The notes: generated by a model from the sequence alone, not told the origin. Positions 33,140-42,556 are shown, numbered from the stretch's first letter. The stretch: DNA of 64,000 bases from Palsa-1233 sp031367105 (GCA_031367105.1 JANLPG010000030.1:24007-88006), one strand, 5' to 3'. Made by a program: numbers and translations.

Positions 33140-34443
33140 TACACGTTCCTCCGACCGATGCCGGTGTAGCGGAAACCGAGTCGCGCCATTCGCGCCGGCT
33201 CGTACAGGTTGCGCCCGTCGACCACCACGGGAGACTGCAGCATTGCCTTGATGCGCTCAAAATCAGGATTCCGGTACACCAGCCACTCCGTGACGACCGC
33301 GAGAGCATCGGCACCGAGGAGCGCGTCATAGGGGTCGGCGGCATAGGTAATCCGGTCGCCCCAGATCCCGCGGGCGACGTTCATCGCCTCAGGGTCGTGG
33401 GCCCGGACCGCCGCACCTGCGGCCAGCAGCGCCTCGATCAGGGCCACGGCCGGACTCTCGCGCATATCGTCGGTCCCGGCCTTGAATGCCAGGCCCCAGA
33501 CGGCGATCGTGCGCCCGCGCACCGTGGCGAGGAGTCGTTCGAGCTTCTCGAACATGACGCGCTTCTGGCGTGCGTTGACCGCTTCCACCGCGTCGAAGAG
33601 TTCCGGAGACATCCCGACGCCACGCGCCGTGTGAACCAGCGCCTGCACGTCCTTCGGAAAGCAGGAACCGCCATATCCCGGTCCGGGAAAGAGGAACGCA
33701 TTCCCGATTCGCGAGTCACTCCCGATCCCCTGGCGCACGGCGAAGACGTCGGCGCCCACTCGCTCGCACAATTCGGCGATCTGGTTCATGAACGAGATCC
33801 GGGTTGCCAGCATCGCGTTTGCAGCGTACTTGGTGACTTCCGCCGAGGGGATATCCATGAACAGAATCGGCGAACCCGAGCGGACATAGGGGGAGTAGAG
33901 CGCGCGCAACAGCTCCTCGGCCCGCGGATCGTCGGTGCCAAGCACCACGCGGTCCGGCTTCATGAAATCGTCGATCGCGGCGCCTTCCTTGAGGAATTCG
34001 GGATTCGATGCGACGGCGAAATCTCTGGGAGTCACCTCGCGGATCGCGGCGCGGACTCGCTCGGCGGTTCCCACCGGCACGGTGGATTTGGTGACGACGA
34101 CCTTGAACCGGTCGAGATGGCGACCGATCGTCGTCGCCACGGCGAGGACGTGCTGCAGGTCGGCCGAGCCGTCCTCCCCGGGCGGTGTGCCGACGGCGAT
34201 GAAGACCACGTCGCCGTGCTCCACCGCGGCGCCCAGCTCGGTAGTGAACCGGAGCCGACCCTCCGCGAAGTTTCGTGCGACGAGGGGCGCGAGGCCCGGC
34301 TCGTAGATCGGCAGCACGCCCTCGCGCAGCCGGGCGATTTTCCCGGCGTCGACGTCCGCGCACACCACGTCGTTCCCAGTCTCCGCGAAGCACGCCCCGG
34401 CAACCAGCCCGACATACCCGGACCCGATTACCGTCACCCGCAT
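33139..34443 (-). CDS. ugd: UDP-glucose 6-dehydrogenase
   Basis: Oxidises UDP-glucose twice to UDP-glucuronate. The 434-residue enzyme has VIGSGYVGLVAGACFAETG, the catalytic Cys in FPGPGYGGSCFPKDVQALV and a C-terminal UDP-binding domain (VWGLAFKAGTDDMRESPAV). It is flanked by a paralogous dehydrogenase upstream (wbpA-like; TGATG overlap) and UXS downstream, so UDP-GlcA here is probably a precursor of UDP-xylose. Confidence 0.96.
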   Translation of the reverse strand: MRVTVIGSGYVGLVAGACFAETGNDVVCADVDAGKIARLREGVLPIYEPGLAPLVARNFAEGRLRFTTELGAAVEHGDVVFIAVGTPPGEDGSADLQHVLAVATTIGRHLDRFKVVVTKSTVPVGTAERVRAAIREVTPRDFAVASNPEFLKEGAAIDDFMKPDRVVLGTDDPRAEELLRALYSPYVRSGSPILFMDIPSAEVTKYAANAMLATRISFMNQIAELCERVGADVFAVRQGIGSDSRIGNAFLFPGPGYGGSCFPKDVQALVHTARGVGMSPELFDAVEAVNARQKRVMFEKLERLLATVRGRTIAVWGLAFKAGTDDMRESPAVALIEALLAAGAAVRAHDPEAMNVARGIWGDRITYAADPYDALLGADALAVVTEWLVYRNPDFERIKAMLQSPVVVDGRNLYEPARMARLGFRYTGIGRRNV

Positions 34444-35729
34444 CAGGCGACCTTCGCCATGATGTTGCGAGTGTCGACCACGAGCCGCGCGTTGCGCTTG
34501 ACGAGCCCCCAGTCGATGCTGGCGTGGTCGGTGACCACGAGGACCGCATCGGCGTCCCGAACCGCCGCCTCGGTGAGTGGCACCGAGGCGTAGTCGTGGC
34601 CGGCCTCGGTGAACTGTGCCACGTAGGGATCGTGGTAGCTCACCTGCGCGCCGTACTGGTGGAGCAAGCCGAGGATGTCGAGCGCCGGACTCTCTCGCAG
34701 ATCCTCGATATCCTTCTTGTAGGCCACGCCCATCACCAGCACCTTGGCGCCCTTGATCGCCTTGCTGTGGTCGTTGAGTTCCTCCATCAACTTGCGCACC
34801 CAGAAGAGTGGCATCTCGCTGTTGAGCTCCCCCGCGAGGTCAATGAATCGGGTCTTGTAATTCAGGCCGCGCATTTTCCACGCGAGATAATGCGGATCGA
34901 TCGGGATGCAGTGACCACCAAGCCCAGGGCCCGGGAGGAACTTCATGAAGCCGAACGGCTTGGTCGCCGCCGCCTCGATGACCTCCCAGACATCGACGCC
35001 AAGCTTGTCGCAGACGATCGCCATCTCGTTCACCAGCCCGATGTTCACACTGCGGAAGGTGTTCTCCAGCAGTTTGACCAGTTCCGCTGCCTCGGTGGTA
35101 CTCACGGGCACCAGGGTATCGATCGCTGGCGCATACATCGCACACGCCACCTTGTGACAATCGGCAGTGATCCCGCCGACGACCTTCGGCGTGTTTTTGG
35201 TGCCGTACTTCGGATTGCCCGGATCGACGCGTTCCGGCGAGAAGGCGAGGAAAAAATCCTCGCCGACCTTGAGGCCGGTGCTCTCGAGGGCCGGGAGCAT
35301 GATCTCGCGTGTCGTCCCCGGATAGGTGGTGCTCTCGAGGATGATCACCTGGCCGCGGCGCAGTGTGGTCTTGATCGCCTCGGTGGCCGCCACGATGAAT
35401 GACACATCGGGATCCTTGTACTTCGAGAGCGGCGTGGGAACACAGATCGAGATGGCATCGGCCTCGGCGAGGCGGAGCGGATCGGTTGTGGCCTCGAAGA
35501 GATTGGCCTTTCGCAGTTCGGCAACCTCCTTGCTGGCGATGTCCTTGATGTGCGAGGTCCCGGCGTTCAATCCATCGACAACCCGCTGGGTGATGTCGTA
35601 GCCCAGCACCTTGAAGCCGGCGCGACCGAGTTCCACGGCCAGCGGGAGTCCGACATAGCCGAGGCCGACAATTCCGAAGGTGATCTCGCGCCGTTCGGCA
35701 CGGGCGATGAGGTCCTGGGCGAGCGTCAT
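34443..35729 (-). CDS. wbpA: UDP-N-acetyl-D-glucosamine 6-dehydrogenase (WbpA-like)
   Basis: Second member of the nucleotide-sugar dehydrogenase pair; likely UDP-GlcNAc to UDP-GlcNAcA. The 428-residue protein has FGIVGLGYVGLPLAVELGRAG, LAFSPERVDPGN, and catalytic Cys in GPGLGGHCIPIDPHYLAWK, the WbpA/VipA form. Its neighbours wbpB, wbpE and wbpD fix the pathway. ATG at 35729 is favoured (GGAG 11 nt upstream); an alternative TTG lies three codons earlier. Confidence 0.92.
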   Translation of the reverse strand: MTLAQDLIARAERREITFGIVGLGYVGLPLAVELGRAGFKVLGYDITQRVVDGLNAGTSHIKDIASKEVAELRKANLFEATTDPLRLAEADAISICVPTPLSKYKDPDVSFIVAATEAIKTTLRRGQVIILESTTYPGTTREIMLPALESTGLKVGEDFFLAFSPERVDPGNPKYGTKNTPKVVGGITADCHKVACAMYAPAIDTLVPVSTTEAAELVKLLENTFRSVNIGLVNEMAIVCDKLGVDVWEVIEAAATKPFGFMKFLPGPGLGGHCIPIDPHYLAWKMRGLNYKTRFIDLAGELNSEMPLFWVRKLMEELNDHSKAIKGAKVLVMGVAYKKDIEDLRESPALDILGLLHQYGAQVSYHDPYVAQFTEAGHDYASVPLTEAAVRDADAVLVVTDHASIDWGLVKRNARLVVDTRNIMAKVA

Positions 35730-35734
35730 AGCGT

Positions 35735-36817
35735 TCAATACTCCAGCGGCAAGGCGACTCGACGTCCGTCGCGGGCGGCGAGATAAGTGGCGATCAGCAG
35801 TTCGAGGGAGTGCAATCCCTCCCGTCCATCCGTGTCGGGCTGCGCGGTCCCGCGCAACACCGCAAAGACATTCTCGTAGTAGGCCTTGTGGCCGTGACCG
35901 TACACCGATGTCGTGGCGTAACTTGCATCCGCGGCCTGTGCGTCATCGGGATGCGCATCGGCAAACTCCCAATGATCGATCCGATTGACCGCCACTCCGC
36001 CGAGGCGCACCGTGCCGCGCTCTCCGAGGATGGTGATCGATCCTTCGAGGTTCTTCGGATAGGTCAGCATCGTGACCGCCATGGTGCCGAGGGCCCCATT
36101 GCGCCACTTGATGGACAGCACACCGCTGTCTTCGACCTCGATATTCCGTGCCAGCGTGGCGGTGTACGCTTGCACGCTCTCCACCGGGCCAACCAGCCAA
36201 TCAAGCAGGTCGACGTAATGGCTCGCCTGGTTCATGAACGCGCCGCCGTCGAACTCCCAGGTGCCCCGCCAGGAGGCGCTGTCGTAATACGACTGCGGGC
36301 GACTCCAGAAGACGTTGACGGAGACCATATAGATCCGGCCAAACCGCCCCGACACGATCGCCCGCTTGAGGAGCTGCACCGTGGCGTTCCGACGATTCTG
36401 CTTCACGACGAAGAGGTGTCGATCCGCGCGATCACACGCCGCGACCATTGCCTTTCCGTCGGCCCATCGGGTCGCCATCGGCTTTTCCGTCACGACGTGC
36501 CGTCCCGCTTCGGCACAGGCGATGGCCTCGGCGGCGTGCAGCCCACTCGGCGTCGCCAGTACCACGACATCGGCATCCGATCCCGCGAGCAGGTCGTCAA
36601 GGTTCCGGAAGCCCCTGGCGCCAGTCTGCGCCACGGCGAGCTCGAGCGCCGCCGGGTTGGAATCGCACACCGCGACCACTTCGCAGTCAGCCGCGTGGGC
36701 CTCGAACGCCTCGAAGTGGTTGGCGGAGATCCGGCCGCAGCCAACCACCGCGACGCGGATCCGCCGTCCAGCGATGATCGGCGCGCCGACGAGTCGAGGG
36801 TGCGTGTGCAGGCTCAC
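35735..36817 (-). CDS. wbpB: UDP-GlcNAcA 3-dehydrogenase, Gfo/Idh/MocA family (WbpB-like)
   Basis: Oxidises C3 of UDP-N-acetylglucuronate to the 3-keto sugar in the GlcNAc3NAcA pathway. The 360-residue protein has an N-terminal NAD fold (RVAVVGCGRISANHFEAF), the family EKPMA motif (HVVTEKPMATR) and a C-terminal substrate domain with GGAFMNQASHYVDLLDWLVG. The GTG at 36817 overlaps the wbpE stop (GTGA). Assignment rests on family plus conserved neighbours. Confidence 0.87.
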   Translation of the reverse strand: MSLHTHPRLVGAPIIAGRRIRVAVVGCGRISANHFEAFEAHAADCEVVAVCDSNPAALELAVAQTGARGFRNLDDLLAGSDADVVVLATPSGLHAAEAIACAEAGRHVVTEKPMATRWADGKAMVAACDRADRHLFVVKQNRRNATVQLLKRAIVSGRFGRIYMVSVNVFWSRPQSYYDSASWRGTWEFDGGAFMNQASHYVDLLDWLVGPVESVQAYTATLARNIEVEDSGVLSIKWRNGALGTMAVTMLTYPKNLEGSITILGERGTVRLGGVAVNRIDHWEFADAHPDDAQAADASYATTSVYGHGHKAYYENVFAVLRGTAQPDTDGREGLHSLELLIATYLAARDGRRVALPLEY

Positions 36818-37929
36818 GTGTAGAACTCGCGAATGCCGTGCACCACCTGGTCGAGCTGACCCTGGGTCAGCTCCGAATAAATCGGGAGCGAGAGCACCGT
36901 ATCCATTGCCGCCTCCGTGACCGGAAGGTCACCGCGGTGATAACCGAGGCCAGCGAAACAGGGCTGCAGGTGAAGCGGTAGCGGGTAGTAAATGGCACAC
37001 CCGATGTCGCGCTGCTTGAGATGTGCCATCAGCGCGTCGCGGCGTTCGGCCTGAATGGTGTATTGATGCCAGATGTGCTCGTTCGCCGGGTCGACGATCG
37101 GCGGCCTCACCTGCGGGATGCCCGCGAGGGCCGTGGCGTAATAGCCGGCATTCGCGCGACGCGCTTCGTTCCATTCCTGCAGGTGCCGAAGCTTGACCAG
37201 CAGCACGGCGGCCTGGAGGGAATCGAGTCGCGAGTTGAAGCCGACTTCGTCGTGGTGGTACTGCTTGGCGCCACCGTGCAACCGCAGTCGGGCGAGTCGG
37301 GCACCGAGGACGTCATCGTCGGTCAGCATCATCCCGCCGTCTCCCCAGGCCCCGAGGTTCTTGGTCGGAAAGAACGAGAGGGTGGCCACGGTGCCAAGTT
37401 GGCCGACCGAGCGCCAGACGCCGTCGATCAGGCGACGCGCCCCGATCGACTGGGCGCCATCTTCGATGATCGCGAGGCCGTGTCGGGCGGCAAGCGGTGC
37501 GATCGCCTCCATCGCCGCCATCTGCCCGAACAGGTGCACCACGACAATCGCCCGGGTGCGTGGGGTAATCGCCGCCTCGATCGCCGCCGGGGAGACATTG
37601 AAAGTCCCCGGCTCGATATCGGCGAACACCGGGATCCCACCGGCATTGTGAACTGCCCCGGCTGTCGCGAAGAAGGTGAACGCCGGCGTGATCACCTCAT
37701 CGCCCGGCGCCAGGCCTATCGCACGGAGGGGAAGCAGGAGGGCGTCGGTCCCACTGGCGCAGGCGATCCCGTGCTTTACCCCCATCAACTCGGCGACGGC
37801 AGCCTCAAGGGCCGCAACCTCAGGGCCCATCACGAAGCCCTGGCGGTCGATGACCGTGCGAAGCGCGGGCTCGATCTCTTCTCGAATCAGTTGGTACTGG
37901 GTGACCAGATCCAGCAGCGGTACCGGCAT
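36814..37929 (-). CDS. wbpE: DegT/DnrJ/EryC1-type sugar aminotransferase (WbpE-like)
   Basis: PLP enzyme that transaminates the 3-keto-UDP-GlcNAcA made by WbpB. The 371-residue protein has GIACASGTDALLLPLRAIG, an Asp in IIEDGAQSIGA, the PLP Lys in SFFPTKNLGAWGDGGMM and RLHGGAKQYHH. ATG at 37929 begins PVPLLDL, typical of the family; a TTG 11 codons earlier is less likely. A TTGACA hexamer is nearby (37957-37962) but without a usable -10. Confidence 0.9.
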   Translation of the reverse strand: MPVPLLDLVTQYQLIREEIEPALRTVIDRQGFVMGPEVAALEAAVAELMGVKHGIACASGTDALLLPLRAIGLAPGDEVITPAFTFFATAGAVHNAGGIPVFADIEPGTFNVSPAAIEAAITPRTRAIVVVHLFGQMAAMEAIAPLAARHGLAIIEDGAQSIGARRLIDGVWRSVGQLGTVATLSFFPTKNLGAWGDGGMMLTDDDVLGARLARLRLHGGAKQYHHDEVGFNSRLDSLQAAVLLVKLRHLQEWNEARRANAGYYATALAGIPQVRPPIVDPANEHIWHQYTIQAERRDALMAHLKQRDIGCAIYYPLPLHLQPCFAGLGYHRGDLPVTEAAMDTVLSLPIYSELTQGQLDQVVHGIREFYT

Positions 37930-37974
37930 ATCTGACCCAGGCGAATGAGGCGTAACTGTCAATGGGATAGGAAG

Positions 37975-38565
37975 TTACCCCGGCTGGGGAGGCGGGGCAA
38001 TCAGCGTCAGTGCCCCGTCCTGCTCGGAGTAGCTCGTGCCGCAGGCGTTGCACGTCGCGTGCCCCCCACCGACCCGGAGCCGCTCGCCGCAGCGACAAAC
38101 CCAGCCCACCCGCCGGGCGGGAACTCCGACCATCAGGCCGAACGCCGGGACATCGCTGGTCACCACCGCCCCTGCCCCGATAAACGCATACTCCCCCAGG
38201 GTGGCGCCGCAAACGATGGTGGCGTTGGCGCCGATGGAGGCCCCGCGCCGCACCAGGGTGCGCCGGTACTCGTGTTTGCGGGAGACGTGACTGCGGGGAT
38301 TCAGGACGTTCGTGAAGACGCAGCTCGGGCCGCAGAAGACGTCGTCCTCGAGCTCGACGCCTTCGTAGATCGAGACGTTGTTCTGGATCTTGACGTTGTT
38401 GCCGATCCGGGTGCCGGACATCACCACGACGTTCTGTCCGAGGCTACTGCGTTCGCCGATGACCGCACCCGCCAGTACGTGGCAGAAATGCCAGATCTTG
38501 GTGCCGGAGCCCACGACGGCACCCTCATCGAGGTAGCTCGACTCGTGGACGAAGAAATCAGCCAT
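37975..38565 (-). CDS. wbpD: UDP-GlcNAc3NA N-acetyltransferase, hexapeptide-repeat (WbpD-like)
   Basis: Acetylates the 3-amino group to give UDP-GlcNAc3NAcA. The 196-residue protein starts DFFVHESSYLDEGAVVGSGT and has left-handed beta-helix hexapeptides through residue 150, with the loop NPRSHVSRKHEYRRTLVRRGASIGANATIV. The C-terminal 45 residues carry CRC-x10-C-x2-C, a zinc-ribbon-like tail. First gene of the wbpDEBA-ugd-UXS run (minus strand order) with no glycosyltransferase present. Confidence 0.88.
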   Translation of the reverse strand: MADFFVHESSYLDEGAVVGSGTKIWHFCHVLAGAVIGERSSLGQNVVVMSGTRIGNNVKIQNNVSIYEGVELEDDVFCGPSCVFTNVLNPRSHVSRKHEYRRTLVRRGASIGANATIVCGATLGEYAFIGAGAVVTSDVPAFGLMVGVPARRVGWVCRCGERLRVGGGHATCNACGTSYSEQDGALTLIAPPPQPG

Positions 38566-38613
38566 CCCCTGCCCTCCCGGGAGCCGCGTAAGCCCCAAAG
38601 ATAAGCGCAGGAC

Positions 38614-40275
38614 CTACCCTCCGAGCGTCGGGAGGAAACGAGGGGGCTGCCGCAACCTGGTGGCCTGTTCGAAGGCAAAGGCAAAACCCAGAAGCGCCGC
38701 CTCCGTCCACGCCCTCCCGATCAAGGAGATCCCGACCGGAAGCTCGTGGACCAGCCCCATCGGGACTGTGATACTGGGGTAGCCGGCGACCGCAGCGAAG
38801 GAAGTATTCCCGCCGGTGAAGTGATCGCCATTCAGGAGGTCGGTCGTCCAGGCCGGCTGGTTGGATGGAAGGACGATCGCATCCAGTCGATGCCTGGCCA
38901 TCGTGGCATCGACTCCCTCGGTGCACGCCAGCCGGAGACAACGCGCGCGCGCTTCACGGTATTTGGAATCGGTTAGTGGACCCGCCTGCTGGGCGCGGAG
39001 GAAGGTCTCCTGCCCAAACCACGGTAGCTCGCGCGACCGCTCCTCCTCATTCCACGCAATCAGCTCGGCCAGCGTTCGCACCGGCACCCCGGAGCCGCGC
39101 GAAGCAAGGTAGCTGTTCAGGCCGGTCTTGAACTCGTAGTCGAGGACGATTCCCTCGGCCGCATCGAACTTTCCCGCTGTCGGGAGGTTGGCGGGATCGA
39201 CGATGATCGCTCCGGCACTCTTGAGGGCACGGAGCGCCTCGTCAAATCGGAGATCGACGTCGGGATTGAAGCCGGCGAGGTTGCGCGCCACCCCGATGCG
39301 GGCACCCTTGAGGGCGCCGGGCTCCAGGCCACGGCGGTAATCCGCGCGACTCCGGCCCAGACTCGCGGCAGTCGCTGGATCGCGGGGATCGACGCCGGTG
39401 AGCACGCCCAGCAAGGCGGCGGCATCGGCGACGCTGCGCGCCATCGGACCGGCGGTGTCTTGCGAGGCCGAGATCGGAATGATTCCCGACCGACTCCAGA
39501 GTCCGACGGTTGGCTTGATCCCCACCAGTCCACAGATCGCTGAAGGACAGATGATGGAACCGTCAGTCTCGGTGCCAACGCCGACGGTGGCGAAGTCAGC
39601 GGCGATGGCCGCCCCCGTGCCGGACGACGAACCACAGGGGTTCCGGTCGAGAACGTACGGGTTCCGGGTGAGCCCACCGCGACCACTCCAGCCGCTGGTG
39701 GAACGGGTCGATCGAAAGTTCGCCCATTCGCTCAGGTTGGTCTTCCCGAGCAACACGGCGCCAGCCGACCGGAGGCGCTCGATGATGAATGCATCGCGCG
39801 GCGCGCTCGACCCGGCGAGTGCCAGCGATCCGGCGCTGGTTCGCATCCGGTCCCCGGTGTCGATGTTGTCTTTCACGACCACTGGGATGCCATGCAACGG
39901 CCCACGCAGCGCTCCGGCTTGTCGCTCCGCATCGCAGCGCTCCGCGATAGCAATTGCGTCGGCATTGCGCTCGATCAGCGCGTTGACACCGGGCCCACGT
40001 TTGTCCATCGCCTCGATCCGCGCGAGGTAGCGCTCCGTCAATGCTCGCGACGTCAGCTCGCCACGTTGCATCAACTCCCCGAGCTCCGCGACGCTTCGCT
40101 CGAACAACGGGTCGGTCGCGTCAGACGCCCGGGATCCGGCCGGGCGACCGCCGACTGTTCCAACAGGCACCATCGCGGACACTGGATTCGCCGCGCCAAG
40201 CAACGCCGCCCCGGCAGCAAGCGTGCGCGTCACGAATGCCCGGCGTTCGATCCCGTCATCGTGCGTTGGAGCCAT
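38614..40275 (-). CDS. Amidase-signature hydrolase with Tat-type signal
   Basis: A 553-residue amidase-signature enzyme. Residues about 11-34 (ERRAFVTRTLAAGAALLGA) are a twin-arginine-type signal. The catalytic triad is visible: Lys in VVKDNIDTG, cis-Ser and nucleophile Ser region GSSSGTGAAIAADFATVG followed by TETDGSIICPSA. Substrate cannot be told (peptide, aryl or fatty acid amides). GGAGG lies 5-6 nt before the ATG. It fits with the Tat components encoded in the same window. Confidence 0.9.
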   Translation of the reverse strand: MAPTHDDGIERRAFVTRTLAAGAALLGAANPVSAMVPVGTVGGRPAGSRASDATDPLFERSVAELGELMQRGELTSRALTERYLARIEAMDKRGPGVNALIERNADAIAIAERCDAERQAGALRGPLHGIPVVVKDNIDTGDRMRTSAGSLALAGSSAPRDAFIIERLRSAGAVLLGKTNLSEWANFRSTRSTSGWSGRGGLTRNPYVLDRNPCGSSSGTGAAIAADFATVGVGTETDGSIICPSAICGLVGIKPTVGLWSRSGIIPISASQDTAGPMARSVADAAALLGVLTGVDPRDPATAASLGRSRADYRRGLEPGALKGARIGVARNLAGFNPDVDLRFDEALRALKSAGAIIVDPANLPTAGKFDAAEGIVLDYEFKTGLNSYLASRGSGVPVRTLAELIAWNEEERSRELPWFGQETFLRAQQAGPLTDSKYREARARCLRLACTEGVDATMARHRLDAIVLPSNQPAWTTDLLNGDHFTGGNTSFAAVAGYPSITVPMGLVHELPVGISLIGRAWTEAALLGFAFAFEQATRLRQPPRFLPTLGG

Positions 40276-40438
40276 AGCGACCTCCGGAGGCGGTGAGCTG
40301 GCAGCCCGGCGCGGATTCCCATTGCACGCATCGGGACGTTCGCGTTTCGAGCGATGAAGTGTGTACCTGTGAAATCCGCAACGATGTCATGAACCGTGGA
40401 CGTGCACATCCTTTTCGTGCCACCATTTCATCGGCAGG

Positions 40439-41953
40439 TCACGGTGCTCTCAACACCTCGACCCTGACGATCATATCTCCCTCCATCAGCCGTTCGGCAA
40501 CCGCCTGGCCCGCCACAATCTCCCCGAACACCGTATACTCGTGATCCAGGCGCGGATTGTCGACCAGATTGATGAAAAGCTGCGCATCGCCAGTGTCGCG
40601 GCCACGCGCCGAGATACCCACCGTCCCGCGGCCGTGGGAACGCGGAGTCAATTCATCGCGCAGAAAGAATCGGTCGCCGACATACTCCGTCGCACCGTGC
40701 CCGCCCCCCTGGACCACGAAGTTCGGCTCGACACGCTGGAAGGTGGTGCCATCGAAGTAGTGCTCGCGGGCGCGCCGGATGAGGCGGGCGACGGTGGCGG
40801 GTGCCTCCGTCGGAAAGAGGGCGAGCGTGAAGGTACCGCCACCGCTCGAGGCGGCCAGGGTGACGCGCAGTCGAAGCCGGGTCGTGGCGAAGATCTCGGC
40901 CAGGGGCTCTACGGCGATCGGCAACGCGCGCGGTGCGGCCACGACGGTCCGGCCCGACCAGCCGGAGATCAGCCCCGCCGCAGTCGCCGCGACGGTCGTA
41001 TCAAAATCGGTCAGATATGGCATCATCCGAACGACGGTCGTGCCGCCCCCCAGCGCGCTGATGCGGCGCAGGATCGCCAGTCGCGGGTCACGGGCGTTCT
41101 CGCTTTGCCCGGCCGTGAGACGGTCGAGCGCGTCGAGGAGCGCCGGAAGCGCATCGGCAGACGTCGAACCGGCCAGCGCTTCGGCCGCGGCGAGCACCAC
41201 CTGGAAGCCGGGAGCGGCCAGCGCCGCGATGTAGACGCTGTCACTGGTGTGTTTGCTGGTCGTCGCCAGCCCGACAATGGCTGCTTCGCGCACGTTCTGG
41301 TCACGGTCGCCGGCAAGCTTCAACAATTGCGCGTCGTCCTTGAGCGACGTGGCCACTCGGGCGGCGACAGCGCGGTCTTGCCAGCGGGCCGAGGCGATGA
41401 ACTGTGGCAATCGGCTCCGCACCCCGGCGGCATCGATCCGGCTCAGTGCGAGCAAGGCACGGGTGGGTCGCTGCCAGGAGTGGTCGCCCCGCCTGAGACT
41501 CCGTTCCCCGACGATTCCTGCCAACGCCGCCCGCACTGCAGCGCTGTCGGTACAGGGAGCGCCAAGGGAGTCGATCGCGACCAGCGCCACATAGGGATGG
41601 GGATCGTGCGTCGCGGCGGTGAGCGGCGCGCAGTTGGGGATACGTGCCAGCCGGCGCACCGCGCCGATCGCCTCGACGCGAACGATCACGCTTGCGTCAG
41701 CAAGTGCGCGTCGGACGAGCAGCTGGCGGGCTGAGTTATCGAGGCTTCTCGCCCCGGTGAGGGAGAGTCGACGCACCTGTTCATCGCCGTCCCGGCTAGC
41801 CGCAAGCGTCGTCGCGCTGTCGAGGCCATCCAGCAGCCCGAGCGCGAGGACGGCCAGCCGGCGAACCGCGGGTGCGGCGGAGCGAACGGCACCTCGGCGT
41901 AGCAGGGCGATACCTTCGGTGGAGAGGCCGCCAGTGAACCGTCGCGCCAGCAC
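40439..41953 (-). CDS. HEAT-repeat protein with C-terminal cyclophilin domain (3' part of a split gene)
   Basis: A 504-codon frame from GTG 41953: HEAT-like helices over about residues 1-340 (e.g. AAPAVRRLAVLALGLLD, QNVREAAIVGLATTS), then a cyclophilin PPIase domain at about 355-500 with FDGTTFQRVEPNFVVQGG and DAQLFINLVDNPRLDHEYTVFGEIV, retaining the catalytic Arg and Gln. By itself it has no signal peptide. It is in the same frame as the HEAT gene at 41996-42529, separated only by a TAG and a TAA; the two probably were one secreted chaperone-like protein. Confidence 0.8.
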   Translation of the reverse strand: MLARRFTGGLSTEGIALLRRGAVRSAAPAVRRLAVLALGLLDGLDSATTLAASRDGDEQVRRLSLTGARSLDNSARQLLVRRALADASVIVRVEAIGAVRRLARIPNCAPLTAATHDPHPYVALVAIDSLGAPCTDSAAVRAALAGIVGERSLRRGDHSWQRPTRALLALSRIDAAGVRSRLPQFIASARWQDRAVAARVATSLKDDAQLLKLAGDRDQNVREAAIVGLATTSKHTSDSVYIAALAAPGFQVVLAAAEALAGSTSADALPALLDALDRLTAGQSENARDPRLAILRRISALGGGTTVVRMMPYLTDFDTTVAATAAGLISGWSGRTVVAAPRALPIAVEPLAEIFATTRLRLRVTLAASSGGGTFTLALFPTEAPATVARLIRRAREHYFDGTTFQRVEPNFVVQGGGHGATEYVGDRFFLRDELTPRSHGRGTVGISARGRDTGDAQLFINLVDNPRLDHEYTVFGEIVAGQAVAERLMEGDMIVRVEVLRAP

Positions 41954-41995
41954 CAGTTAATACATCCCGTTCACGATGCCCAGACTCGTAATGTC

Positions 41996-42529
41996 CTAAG
42001 TCGGTGCCCGCATCGCACGTTCTGCGGCGCGCGCCGCGCTACTATCGGCGAACGGAAGGCGGCCGAGGGCTTCAGCCAACGCGTCGATCACCAACCCAGC
42101 CCGCTCTCGGGCGAGTGCAGCGACCAAAGCGTCCTGGGCAACCTTCGCGCTGAGCTGGTTGGTATCGGCAGGAACGGCGACACGCCGCACCCGCTGCACC
42201 CCTTGGGCAATGGCGTTCGCCGCTTCCGCCCGGATGGCCGGGACAGCATCTTCGAGGAACGGGAGCAGCAGGCGGGCAAGGTCCGGGCGCTGCAATCTCC
42301 CGACTCCCCGAACCGCCACCCGGCGCAGCAAGGTGTCTCCGCTCAGCAGCCCGTCGAGGAGTGGCGCAACTCCCGATGCCCCGGTCCCCCGGACGTCTTC
42401 CGCCACCAGGATCCGCTGCAACGCGACGACCGTCTTTTCGTTGGGCCGCTGTGCTTGTACCGTGGCCGCAGGGCACACCAGACCGATCAGTCCTGCGATC
42501 GTCACTGCCAGGCGCTTCACAGGCTGCAC
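41996..42529 (-). CDS. HEAT-repeat protein with signal peptide (5' part of a split gene)
   Basis: A 177-residue frame starting with a signal peptide (VKRLAVTIAGLIGLVCPAATVQAQ), then HEAT repeats (LRRVAVRGVGRLQRPDLARLLLPFLED, then VPAIRAEAANAIAQG). It ends at TAG (41996-41998). The next 12 codons in the same frame read DITSLGIVNGMY, followed by TAA and then directly the HEAT-cyclophilin frame. GGAGG lies 4 nt before the GTG start. Either a nonsense-broken gene or two genes evolved from one; see finding. Confidence 0.72.
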   Translation of the reverse strand: MQPVKRLAVTIAGLIGLVCPAATVQAQRPNEKTVVALQRILVAEDVRGTGASGVAPLLDGLLSGDTLLRRVAVRGVGRLQRPDLARLLLPFLEDAVPAIRAEAANAIAQGVQRVRRVAVPADTNQLSAKVAQDALVAALARERAGLVIDALAEALGRLPFADSSAARAAERAMRAPT

Positions 42530-42556
42530 ACATCCTCCAGGGCAATCCAGGGACGA

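Noticed and set aside
37957..37962. Perfect TTGACA on the minus strand upstream of wbpE
   Set aside because: No -10-like hexamer at 16-19 nt; wbpE is probably transcribed from upstream of wbpD.
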